Assembly: GCA_965247735.1 (NCBI GenBank)
Contig: CBDFHN010000001.1
Location: 372,001-436,000 of the forward strand
Source: JAOXRU01 sp965247735
GTDB taxonomy: Bacteria; Bacteroidota; Bacteroidia; Flavobacteriales; Flavobacteriaceae
Length of the DNA: 64,000 bases
Direction: 5' to 3'
Shown in pieces: positions 8,875 to 22,200 of the stretch (the first letter of the stretch is position 1; each line of letters begins with the position of its first letter). The notes beneath the pieces were generated by a model, which was not told the DNA's origin, did not search any database, and worked only from the letters and a program-made list of their open reading frames with translations. Both the position numbers and the translations under genes were made by a program.

Positions 8875-9125
8875 ACCACGTTGTTAGGGTAGTCATGGTA
8901 GGTTCAGGACGTACCTATACCACGTTATACAAGTGTCTATGGGTAGTTAGTTAAGTGTCTGCACCACGTTGTTGAGGTGGCTATGGTAGGTTCATTACGT
9001 ACCTATACCACGTTATATAAGTGTCTGCACCACGTTCTTAAGGTGGTCATGGTAGGTTCGGAACGTAGGTATACCAGGTTATATAAGTTCTGTGGGTAGT
9101 TAGTTAAGTGTCTGCACCACGTTGT
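8875..9125. repeat. 88-bp tandem repeat, about three degenerate copies
   Basis: Units start with ACCACGTT at 8875, 8963 and 9029, with a fourth beginning at 9116. Spacings are 88, 66 (a 22-bp piece is missing) and 87 bp. It is the same unit that forms the regular 11-copy array at 40591-41558, and it sits in the same place, just after the terminator of the 166-aa gene. No coding potential is seen. Confidence 0.85.
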
Positions 9126-9149
9126 ATTTTTAATTATGAATTCTTAATA

Positions 9150-9850
9150 TAGAATGCAAGACTGCTTTCCTGTTAGAGGATAGAGACAAGATCGCTACGC
9201 TCCTAGAAGTAAGAGACAAAATCGCTACGCTGCAAGAATCAAGAATCAAGACTGCTTTTCGTAAACTAAAAAGCTTCTCGATTAGGTATCTTAATACTTT
9301 GTACTCACTACTCAATACTTTTTTAAGACCGCTGCGCTGTTAGAGAATAGAGAAAAGATCGCTACGCTCCTAGAAGTAAGAGACAAGATCGCTTCGCTCA
9401 AAGAATCAAGAATCAAGACTACTTCTCGTTAGCTAAAAAGCTTCTCGGTTAGGTATCTTAATACTATTTTTTAGAGGATAGACCGCTACGCTGTTAGAAA
9501 ATAGAGACAAGATCGCTACGCTGTAAGACACAAGATCGCTTCGCTCAAAGAATCAAGAATCAAGACTGCTTCTCGTAAACTAAAAAGCTTCTCGATTAGG
9601 TATCTTAATACTTTGTACTCACTACTCAATACTTTTTTAAGACCGCTGCGCTGTTAGAGAATAGAGAAAAGATCGCTACGCTCCTAGAAGTAAGAGACAA
9701 GATCGCTTCGCTCAAAGAATCAAGAATCAAGACTACTTCTCGTTAGCTAAAAAGCTTCTCGGTTAGGTATCTTAATACTTTGTACTCACTACTCAATACT
9801 GCTAAGGTATCTTAATACGCTATACTCTTTTTTAATACTATTTTTTCAAT
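9150..9850. repeat. Second block of dispersed intergenic repeats (no gene)
   Basis: Same words as 7227-8095. A stretch of about 190 bp is duplicated nearly exactly at an offset of 314 bp (compare 9327 onward with 9641 onward). The small minus-strand ORF at 9130-9315 is only repeat sequence. Nothing recognisable lies between 9850 and the promoter at 10079. Confidence 0.8.
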
Positions 9851-10078
9851 ACTGCTGTTGTATTCCAATCAAGAAGATGTTGGTTATAACAAACAGTTGA
9901 CGGTTACCGATATCAATCTCAATACTTTGCACATAATCCTCAATACTTCCCCCAGCTAAGTCCCTCATAGCCATTCACCTACATATTTCATGTTTTTAAC
10001 ATACTATATCAGTGATTCACCTATAGTGATTAGTTCAGATCGTAGGTTATAGATTACAAAATAATAAGAAAAAAGGCA

Positions 10079-10144
10079 TTCACAACAATATCCATGAGTT
10101 TAACAACATAAAATAAGGATTAAACGCATAATAATGTAGTATTG
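10079..10144 (+). promoter_or_regulatory. Shared 66-bp promoter element, copy 2 (adhesin A)
   Basis: TTCACAACA at 10079, TTAACAACAT at 10100, TAGTATTG at 10137. The ATG is 64 bp after the start of TAGTATTG, the same distance as in adhesin B. Confidence 0.75.
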
Positions 10145-10200
10145 TTCCTGCTTATCAATTTAGGTAAGAATGTTACGATAATAAAATCAATACTGAGATC

Positions 10201-13200
10201 ATGAGAAAAGGAGTGCTAAAAAACCAGAAGCTTATAAGTTATTTTATGTATGGTATTTCCATACTATCCTATTGCCTTCGGAATTTTATTAAACTCTTCC
10301 TCAATTCTCTAACAAAAAACAACAATACTAGTCGTTTGGCAGCCCCAAAAGACCCCATGTTGTTAGTATCAGATAGATCAAAAAAGATATACTTCAAGTC
10401 AAAACCAAAAAGGATGAATTATTTGCACCAGCTAAACCCAATGGAATCTATGATAAGGTTGCCACATTGTATTACCAAAGTACCGTTACTCTTTTCAACT
10501 ATAGTTCTATTGTTGTTAGGAGTATTTCAGGTTCAGGCACAAACAGATCCTGATGGGACTCCTGCTTTATCAGCTAACCTTAAGTTGTGGTTAGATGCTA
10601 GTGATATAAGCACTCTATTTACAGATGCTGCAGGTACAAACGCAGTTACTACGGACGGAAACACAGTTTATAATTGGAAAGATAAGGTTTCACCGTCAAC
10701 AATAGAATTAGTTGCGCCAAGCTCGGGTAACACACCTACCTATAAAGCTACATCAAGTTTTAATGGCCAACCAGCAGTTTCTTTTAATAGATCAGAGAGT
10801 GATTATTTATTGTACGATCTACCAAGTACTTGGCAAGGGGAAAGTACAGTATTTATTGTATTTGAATTACTAGAAGATAGTAATGAAAAAGACAGCTTTT
10901 TCTCTACAGGTAATTCTGGTACTAATGGAGCATATCAAATTGCGATAAAAAGTGATGACCAAACTTTTGGAGTTAGAATTAGAGCTAATGGTAGTGGAAA
11001 TACAGAAATAACTATAGAACCAGAATCTCAGAACGAATTAAAATTATATTCTTTAAGACAACACACTAATAAAGATTTCGAAATTTTAACCGATGGAAAT
11101 ACAGTTGGTACTACAACACTAGATACTTTTACACAGTACGAAAGATATGTTGTAAATGCCAATAGAGGTAAAGGTAGCCATACTACATCAAACATTTTTG
11201 AAGTTATCGTTTATGACCGTGCGCTTACAGATTGTGAATTAGAAGAAGTAAATTTATATCTAGGAAACAAATACGGAAGAGATTTTTCTGGAATAGCAGT
11301 TAATTATGATTTGCCAGCCCCATATGATAATACCATTGGAGGTATAGGTACATATACTTCTGAATGTGGAGTGCTTACGAGCAAAGATTCTGGTGTTTCT
11401 GGTATTCTTTCTGTCGATAACCCTTCAGCTAATGATTTATCTGGTGACTATTTAACCTTTGCTCATGATAAAACTGGTTTTGCCGCCTCTATAGATATTC
11501 CTTCTTTGTATGAAGGAAGAATTACTCAAGTATGGCGTGTAGATGAAGACAATGCTGTGGGCACCGTAGATGTAGAATTTAATCTTTCAGGTTTAGGAAT
11601 AGATACAAGCAATAGCAGTGATTTTGCCTTATTAATAGATACCGATGGTGTTTTTACAGATGCTACAGCATATACTACAGGTTTAAGTATTGTAGGAGAT
11701 GTAGTTTCTTTTACCGGTGTAAATTTTACTGATGGAGATTATATCTCTTTAGCAATAGAACAAGCTCCACCACCGTTTATAAGCTCATGGGCAGTAGATG
11801 TTAGTGTAGATGCAGATATTACCTTGCCAATAAATAATTCTCCTTCGGGAGCATCAAATTATAATTTTACTGTAGATTGGGGAGATGGTACGGCTACAGA
11901 AAGTTATTCTGGTTTTGGTAATACACTACAAAATGTAACCCATACCTATGTTACTGATAGCCCTGTTTTGCCTGCTGATCCTCATTATAATGGTTCTCCA
12001 GGTTATAAGATCACTATTTCAGGTCTTTTTCCGATTATATCATTTGGTGGTACATTAGCTGCTGCTGATAAAACTAAAATTATTGCTATAGATCAATGGG
12101 GGAGTGGGCTTTGGAAATCTTTTTTTGGTGGCTTCAATGGATGTACTAATTTAGTTATTAATGCAACGGATGCCCCAGATTTATCTACTCTTGCCGAAAA
12201 ACGCTTTACCAATACGTTTAAAGGTTGTACTGCATTGGTAGATAATGGAGGAGCAATGGGGACTTGGAATGTTAGTCTTGTAAATAATATGTCCTCAACT
12301 TTTGAGGGATGTACTAATTTTAATGGAGATATAAGTACTTGGGATGTTGGTACAGTAACCACATTTGCCAAAATGTTTATTAATGCTTCAACGTTCAACA
12401 GAAATATAGGGAATTGGGATACTAGTACTGTTACAAACATGGCTAATATGTTTCAGTCTGCCGCAGATTTCAATTTTGGAGCTGTATCAGAAACTGGGGG
12501 CGTGCTTGTAAATTGGAATACTAGTGAGGTTACAAGCATGGGTAATATGTTTCAAGGCGCTACTTCTTTTAACCAAAATTTAAGTCAACGTACCGTTGGC
12601 CCAGATACGTTTTGGGATGTTTCTAAGGTAGCAAGTTTTAGACGTATGTTTTTAAGTACCAAATTTAACAATGGAGAAATTGCGGGTAGTTATACAACCG
12701 ATTTGTTATGGACCTTAAATACTACTGGTACTATCAACATGGAATTCATGTTTAATAATGCTAGTAAATTTAATCAGAATATCACTAGTTGGAATACGCA
12801 AAAAGTTACCAATTTGGCTAGATCCTTTGATGGTGCTACTAGTTTCGATCAAAACCTTAGTACATGGAATGTAGAGGCCGTAACAACTGCCGACCTTATG
12901 TTTAATGGCATTACCCTATCTACCGCCAATTATGATGCGTTACTAATTAGTTGGGCAGCACAAACACTAACAGGAACAGGAAACTTTCATGGGGGTAACA
13001 GTACCTATTGTGCAGGTGAAGCCGCAAGAGCTACTATAGATACTAAATGGGGTGCAGGTACAGTAGCAGATGGAGATCTAGACGTAGATTGCGAAGCACC
13101 AGGAGGGGTAAATAGTTATTTGTCTCTTTGGTTAAAAGCAGATGCAGGTATTGCAGAGATGGAAGGAACTAGTATCACCAATTGGACAGATCAATCTACA

Positions 13201-16200
13201 AAAGGTTTAATGGCTTCTAATAGCAGTTCAGATGGTCAAACAGCTCCAACAGCTAGATTAACAACACAAACTATAAATTTTAATCCAACTATTGAATTTG
13301 ATGGTATAAATAATGGGCTTGACTTAGGAAGTAATTATATCTATGCTACCAACAATGGATTGTCTGTTTATACAGTAATTAAGCCTAAAACTATTTCATC
13401 CGAATCAGAAAATGTTTTTGATTTTGGTTCAACGACCAATAAAGGGTATGGAATGGCATATACTGCTAGTGAGTTCACCATGTATACTTCTTTAGATGAT
13501 GGTGGACATTTTTCCGACCCAATAGGACATTCTTTCTCAACAGAAGCGGTACTAACAACCTTTGATGTTGATTTTGGAACTGATCAGAGTCTATTGATAA
13601 ATGGAAAATCCGTTTATAATAATGCAATTACTTTAACCCAATTGGGAGCCCCAGAAATAGATCAATTATCCACTCATGAATTAGGAGGAGGTCCGTTTAC
13701 TATAGGTAGGCAATCAAAAAGTTTGTCATCATTAGAGCGTAAGTTTGATGGTAACATTGCTGAATTGATAGTTTATGATGAGAAAGCAGCTGCTTTTGAT
13801 GTTTTGGGAAAACAAAAAATAGAATCTTATTTAGCCATTAAATACGGTATTAGTTTAGACCAAAGCACAGCAACAGATTATATTGCGTCAGATGGTAGTA
13901 CCAAAATGTGGGATGCAACAGGAACAGGAGCAAGCGGATTTAATAAGGCTATTTTTGGTATAGGTGCAGATGTAGGTTCTGTTTTAGACCAACGTGTGTC
14001 TAAATCAAGTAATACTGGTGCTATAGTAACTATGGCATTAGATAATAATTTTGTTGCAGCTAATACTGATGCAAGTAGAACTACAACATTAGCAGATAAT
14101 AATTTTGTAATGCTAGCACATAATGGTGCAGATCTTTTAGAAGTTACTACAGGACTAAATGCTGCCAATTTCTTTAAACGTACCAATAGAGCATGGCAAG
14201 TACAAAGTACAGTAGCCACCCAAGCAGTACATTTAAAGTTTGATGGTTATGATCATACCTATGTAGTATTAGAATCTAGTACTAATGATTTTTCTAGTGT
14301 AACTACAGCTTTAGGAACATTAAATGCTAACGGAGAAGTATCAGTAACGCTAAGTAAAGACAAGTTCTATACCTTGGCAATACCAGCAATTGCTGCACCA
14401 GGAGGTATTCAAGATAAATTGGCACTTTGGTTAAAAGCAGATGCAGGTGTAGTTGGTACTACTAATGTATCTACATGGCAAGATCAATCTTTAGCTGGAC
14501 TAGATTTTACCAAAGTAACCAGCATAGGACCAAATGGAGTAAGTAACCTTAGAAATTTTAATTCAGTATTAACATTTGACGGAACTATAAATTCGGGAGG
14601 AACTAATGATGAAAATATTTTAGAATACAATGGAGATCCATTACCTAATGTCGCTGCTGATACTGATGATTTTAGCTTTTTTTATGTAATAGAAAAAAAT
14701 GGAATAGGAGGTACAAACGTATTTGTTCAAGGGCGATCAGGTAGTGCTGTTACACCTAATATTTTGGAAACAGGAGGGCTAAAACATACAACAGATACAG
14801 GGTTTAATAGCGTTACTGGAGCTGGAATTGTAAATGATGAATTGACGTTATTTGAACTCGTAAGAACTGATATTTCTGTAGTTCCATTAAAAAACGGAAA
14901 AGCTGGTATAGCACAAAGTATAGCTGCTGATAATTTATTGGCGCCTACAGGTGTTAGAACTACAATTGGAGGCCGTGATCAGGGTATTGCTTCAGATGGA
15001 GCGATTAATGGCGTTGTTGGAGAAATTATTGCTTATTCTAATGATGTATCAGCAACAGACCGTCAACAGATAGAATCTTATCTAGGACTTAAATATGGTA
15101 TATCACTAGATCAAACATCTGAAAAAGATTACTTAGCCAGTAATGGAAGCAAAATGTGGAATGCATCTGGTACAGGAGCAAGCGGATTTAATAAGGCTAT
15201 TTTTGGTATAGGTGCAGATGTTGATTCTGGTTTAGACCAGCGTGTGTCTAAATCTATAACAACAGATGCGATACTAACCTTAGCAACAACAGCAGATTTT
15301 GCAGCAGCAAATACCGATGGCGGAAGAACATCACTTACAGATTTAAATTTCCAAACGATAGCAAATAACGGAGGGGCAGCAACATGGTCAGACACAGGGG
15401 CACCGACTGCCTACAATATATTAGGAAAAAAATGGCAAGTACAAGAAACAGGTACAGTAGGTACCGTTCATTTTGAATTTAATGTAGATGCAACTTTTGA
15501 TGTGCCAGCACTAATAGCAGGAACAAGTTATTATATTGTAATTGATAAAAACGGAACAGGAAATGGTTTTGCAGATGAGACTATTGCCAATGGTGGAGTT
15601 ATTGCCTTAACTAATTCTGGAAGTTTATGGAAAGGAAGTTATAATTTTACTGGAACAGAACAATTTACCCTAGCAACAGAAGCAGGCTTTGACGTATCAG
15701 GATTGGTATATTATGATGAAGATGGTGCAGGAGATTTAGATGCAGGGGAAACAGCAAGATTACAAGATGTTACTATTACATTATATAATGATGTTGATAG
15801 TAGTGGTACTTATAATGGAGGTGATACTGTAAATACAACAGCAGTATCCGCAGCAGATGGTAGTTATACCTTTACAGCTGTAGTACCAGAAGATTATATT
15901 TTACTTGTAGATCATACTGATGCTGCACTTAATAACGATGCTAATAATGCTAATCTTACCTATGGAGCAACAACAGCAAAAGAAATAGCCATAACAGTTT
16001 CGGCAGCAATAACAGCTCAAAACTTTGGTTTTGATCAAGCTGAGGTTAGCTTGTCAGTAGATAATGCTACTATAAACGAAGGACTTACGTCACCAACTGT
16101 AGCCACAGTAACAGCAACAGTAGCACCGCAAACAGGTTTTATTACAACAGTAACTCTTGGGTATGGAGGCGATGCAACAGGAAGTGGTACAGATTTTACC

Positions 16201-19200
16201 GCAGCAGCAGGTACCAATGCCAATAGCAGTACAGAAATAGCAATTCCAGCAGGTACAACTTCAGGAAATATTACCATAACAAGAGACCAAGATACAGATG
16301 TAGAAGGAGATGAGGTCGTAAATGTGGATATTACAGTAGCAGTAAATGCCATAGAAACAGGAACACAACAAGTAGTAGTTACTATAGCCGATGATGATGC
16401 TTCAATAGCCTATTCAGGAACATTTACCGAAACACTAGCCAATGATGGTAGTGTAGGCGGAACAATGACCGCTACATTAACCGGAGATACATTTATAGCA
16501 AGTACAGGAGATTTAACAGTAAGTACACACTATACTGTAGCTAATGTACCAGCAGGACTTACCGCAAAAGTAACAATGACCTCTGCTACAGTAGCAACAC
16601 TTAGCTTTACAGGTAATGCTACAGCACATGCAAATACAGATGATATAGCAACGGTAACCTTAACATTTACAGATGCAGCATTTACTGAGGTAACCGCAGC
16701 AAATACAGCAAATAGTTCTAAGTCTGATATAGGTATAGATTTTAATAATGCATCAAGCATTGCATATGCAGGTAACTTTACCGAAACTTTAGATAATGAT
16801 GGTTCAGTATCTGGATCTAGAACAGCAACCATTACAGGAGATAGTTTTACTGATGCAAATGCAACAATGTCAGCATCTAGTTATAGTATCAGTAATTTAC
16901 CAGCAGGCTTTACAGCAAGTATAGCAGTAGATGCTGGTGGAACAGTAGCAACACTTACATTAACAAGTACGGCTACATTACATACGATCTCTGATGGTAT
17001 TACCAATTTAGGAATAACATTTAATAATGCAGCATTTACCAACGAAACAGCAGCAGTAATAGCAACAAGTAGTAATACTAGTGGAACAATTACATATTAT
17101 GATGCAGCAAGTATTGTATTTGCAGGAGATTATACAGAATTACCAGCAAATGATGGATCAGTAACAGGATCTAGAACAGCAACTATAACAGGAGATTTAT
17201 TTACTGATGCAGGTGGAATAATGAATGCATCTAGCTATACCCTTAGCAATGTGCCAGCAGGTTTAAATGCTGTAGTAGCAGTAAACCCTGGTGGAACAGA
17301 AGCAAGAATTAGTATTTCAGCTACTGCAACAACTCATGAGGCTACTAATAGCATATCAAATTTAGGTTTAGCCTTTAACGATGGAGCTTTTGCAACCTTT
17401 AATGCAGCAGGAGTAAGCAATAACAATAATAGTTCAGGAAGTATTACTTTTTATGATGCCTCAGGTATTAGTTATACAGGCAACTTTATAGAATCAGTAG
17501 ATAATGATGGAACTATAACAGGAACAAGAACAGCAACCCTAACAGGAGATACATTTACAGATGCAGGAACAACATTGAATGCCTCTAGTTATGCAATTAC
17601 AAATTTACCAACAGGTTTAACAGCCAGTGTAGTGGTAAATGGAGGCGGAACAGTAGCAACCATAAGTATATCAGGAACAGCAGCAGCACATGCAAGTACA
17701 AATAATATTACAGATTTAAGCATAGCTTTTAACGATGCCGCTTTTACAACCTTAACAGCAGCAGGAGTAAGCAATAGCAGTAATATTACAGGAGTAATTA
17801 GCTATTATGATGTGGCAAGTGTAGCCTATGCAGGAAACTTTACAGAATCATTAGATAATGATGGGACACTAACAGGGACAAGAACAGCAACCCTAACAGG
17901 AGATACCTTTACCGATGCAGGAACAACATTAACAGCATCTAGTTATACCATTACCAACCTACCAACAGGCTTAACAGCCAGTATAGCGGTAAATGGAGGC
18001 GGAACAGTAGCAACCATAAGTATATCAGGAACAGCAGCAGCACATGCTAGTTCAGATAATATTACCAACTTAAGCATTGTATTTAATGATGGTGCTTTTG
18101 CAACCTTAAATGCAGCAGGAGTAGCTACAAGTAGCAATACTAGTGGAACAATTATCTATTATGATGGAGCAAGTATTGTATTTGCAGGAGGTTATACCGA
18201 ATTACCAGCTAATGATGGATCAGTAACAGGACTTAGAACAGCAACTATAACAGGAGATTTATTTACTGATGCAGGTGGAATAATGAATGCATCTAGCTAT
18301 ACCCTTAGCAATGTGCCAGCAGGTTTAAATGCTGTAGTAGCAGTAAACCCTGGTGGAACAGAAGCAAGAATTAGTATTTCAGCTACTGCAACAACTCATG
18401 AGGCTACTAATAGCATATCAAATTTAGGTTTAGCCTTTAACGATGGAGCTTTTGCAACCTTTAATGCAGCAGGAGTAAGCAATAACAATAATAGTTCAGG
18501 AAGTATTACTTTTTATGATGCCTCAGGTATTAGTTATACAGGCAACTTTATAGAATCAGTAAATAATGATGGAACTATAACAGGAACAAGAACAGCAACC
18601 CTAACAGGAGATACTTTTACAGATGCAGGAGGAACATTAACAGCATCTAGTTATACCATTAGCAACCTACCAACAGGTTTAACAGCCAGTGTAGTGGTAA
18701 ATGGAGGCGGAACAGTAGCAACCATAAATATATCAGGAACAGCAGCAGCACATGCAAGTACAGATAATATTACAGATTTAAGCATAGCTTTTAACGATGC
18801 AGCTTTTACAACCTTAATAGCAGCAGGAGTAAGCAATAGCAGTAATAGTACAGGAGTAATTAGCTATTATGATGTGGCAAGTGTAGCCTATGCAGGAAAC
18901 TTTACAGAATCATTAGATAATGATGGGACACTAACAGGGACAAGAACAGCAACTCTAACAGGAGATACCTTTACCGATGCAGGAACAACATTAACAGCCT
19001 CTAGTTATGCAATTACAAATTTACCAACAGGTTTAACAGCCAGTATAGCGGTAAATGGAGGCGGAACAGTAGCAACCATAAGTATATCAGGAACAGCAGC
19101 AGCACATGCTAATGCAAATAATATTACCAACTTAAGTATAGCCTTTAATGATGCAGCTTTTAGCATATTAAATGCAGCAGGAGTAGCTACAAGTAGTAAT

Positions 19201-22200
19201 GCCACAGGTACAATAACTTATTATGATACAGCAAATATTGTTTATGCAGGGAACTTTACAGAAGCGGTAGCTAATGATGGAAGTATATCAGGAACACGAA
19301 CAGCAACCCTAACCGGAGAAACGTTCACCGATGCAGGCGGAACATTAAACGCGTCTAAATATGCAATTGTTAATTTACCAGCAGGTCTTACAGCCAGTGT
19401 AGCGGTAAATGGAGGCGGAACAATAGCCACCATAAATATATCAGGATCAGCATCAGCGCATGCTAGTTCAGATGATATTAGCAACTTAAGCATAGCCTTT
19501 AACAATGCAGCCTTTAGCACATTAAATGCAGCAGGAGTAAGTAATACTACTAATACTGCAGGAAGTATCAGTTATTTTGATGCCTCAGGAATTGTATATT
19601 CAGGAAACTTTATAGAATCAGCAGATAATGATGGAACTATAACAGGATCAAGAACAGCAGCGCTAAGCGGAGATGTATTTACAGATGCAGGAGGAACATT
19701 AACAGCATCTAGTTATACCATTAGCAACCTACCAACAGGTTTAACAGCCAGTGTAGTGGTAAATGGAGGCGGAACAGTAGCAACCATAAATATATCAGGA
19801 ACAGCATCGGCGCATGCAAGTACAGATAATATTACAGATTTAAGCATAGCTTTTAACGATGCAGCTTTTACAACCTTAATAGCAGCAGGAGTAAGCAATA
19901 GCAGTAATAGTACAGGAGTAATTAGCTATTATGATGTGGCAAGTGTAGCCTATGCAGGAAACTTTACAGAATCATTAGATAATGATGGGACACTAACAGG
20001 GACAAGAACAGCAACCCTAACAGGAGATACCTTTACCGATGCAGGAACAACATTAACAGCATCTAGTTATACCATTACCAACCTACCAACAGGTCTTACA
20101 GCTAGTGTAGCGGTAAATGGAGGCGGAACAGTAGCAACCATAAGTATATCAGGAACAGCAACAGCACATGCTAATGCAAATAATATTACCAACTTAAGTA
20201 TAGCCTTTAATGATGCAGCTTTTAGCATATTAAATGCAGCAGGAGTAGCTACAAGTAGTAATGCCGCAGGAACAGTCACTTATCATGATTCCGCAAATAT
20301 TGTTTATGCAAGCAATTTTACAGAAGCAGTGGCTAATGATGGGTCAATAGTAGGAACACGAACAGCAACTTTAACAGGAGATACCTTTACAGATGCAGGC
20401 GGAACATTAAACGCGTCTAAATATGCAATTGTTAATTTACCAGCAGGTCTTACAGCCAGTGTAGCGGTAAATGGAGGTGGAACAATAGCCACCATAAATA
20501 TATCAGGATCAGCATCAGCGCATGCTAGTTCAGATGATATTAGCAACTTAAGCATAGCCTTTAACAATGCAGCCTTTAGCACATTAAATGCAGCAGGAGT
20601 AAGTAATACTACTAATACTGCAGGAAGTATCAGTTATTTTGATGCCTCAGGTATCATTTATGCAGGTATCTTTACAGAAACCACAGCAAATAACGGAGCA
20701 GTAACAGGAAGTAGAACAGCAACCCTAAGCGGAGATGTATTTACAGATGCAGGAACAACATTAACAGCATCCAGTTATACCATTAGCAACCTACCAACAG
20801 GTTTAACGGCAAGTGTAGCGGTAAATGGAGGCGGAACAGTAGCAACCATAAATATATCAGGAAGTGCCACAGCGCATGAGGATACTAATGATATTATAAA
20901 CTTAAGTATAGCCTTTAACGATGCTGCTTTTACAACATTAACAGCAGCAGGAATCACTAATAGTGCTAATACAACAGGAGCAATAGATTATTTAGATGCC
21001 AGTAGTATTGTATATATAGGAGATTTTACTGAAGCAGGAGCAAATGACGGAACAATAACAGGAACAAGAACAGCAACCATAACAGGCGATGTTTTTGCCA
21101 ATGCCGGAGCAACAATGCCAGGAACAAGTTATAGTATAAGCAATTTACCAGCAGGCTTAACAGCTAGTATAGCGGTAAATGCAGGAGGAACAGTAGCTAC
21201 CTTAAGTTTAGGAAGTACAGCAACATCTCATGAAGGAACACACAGTATTACCAATTTGGGTATCACATTTAACGATGCTGCTTTTGTAAACGAAACTGCA
21301 GCTAATATAGCAACTAGTAGCAATGCTACAGGAGTAATTACCTATACTCATAACGATGATGATGGAGATGGTGTAGTAAATGTTAATGATACTTGTCCAG
21401 GAACAAGTGCAGGACTAGCAGTAGATATTAATGGATGTGCAACCATAGCAGGTATTATAGCAGCATCAGACGACCCTGCAGATGGAGGATTCTCTATCAC
21501 CGATTTAGATGATTTACCAATTACAGGATTAACAGCAGCAAATATAACAAGCTATGAGGAGGCAATTGCAAATGCAATGCCAGCACCATCATCTGTAGGA
21601 GATTTACAAACAATTATAAATGCTGTAAATACAACCAATAGTGTATTTATAAAAATATTAGAAGATTCAGCCTCAACAGGAGGAGCAAATAATACAGATG
21701 GTACTGCCGTAACAGCAGCAGAATTAGCAAGTATTTCGGGAATTGCAGATGTAAACCTAGCAAATGAGGCAGCATACCAAACTGCAATACAAGCAGCTAC
21801 AGGGTTAAGCAACTTGCCAACGGTAGCAGAAGTACAAGCCATCATAGATAGTGTTAATGATACAATTGATTTAGTAACTGGTGCTGATAATCCAGCTGAT
21901 GGTACCCCTAGTATTGGAGAATTAACAACATTAGGGATTACAGGAATGGGAACATTAACTCAAGAGGATATAGAAGAAACTATAGCCAATGCAGTTCCAC
22001 AACCAACAACATTAGCAGAATTACAACAGTTAATAGATGACTTAGTTACTGAAGTAGCAGATATTACTGCAATAATTGGTCAGGCAAATGATCCAGCAGA
22101 TGGTACACCATCTTTAGCAGACCTAACAGGTGTTGGTATTGATGTTGGAACCCTTAGTCAAGAAGACCTAGAAGTAGCAATTGCCAATGCCATACCAGTA

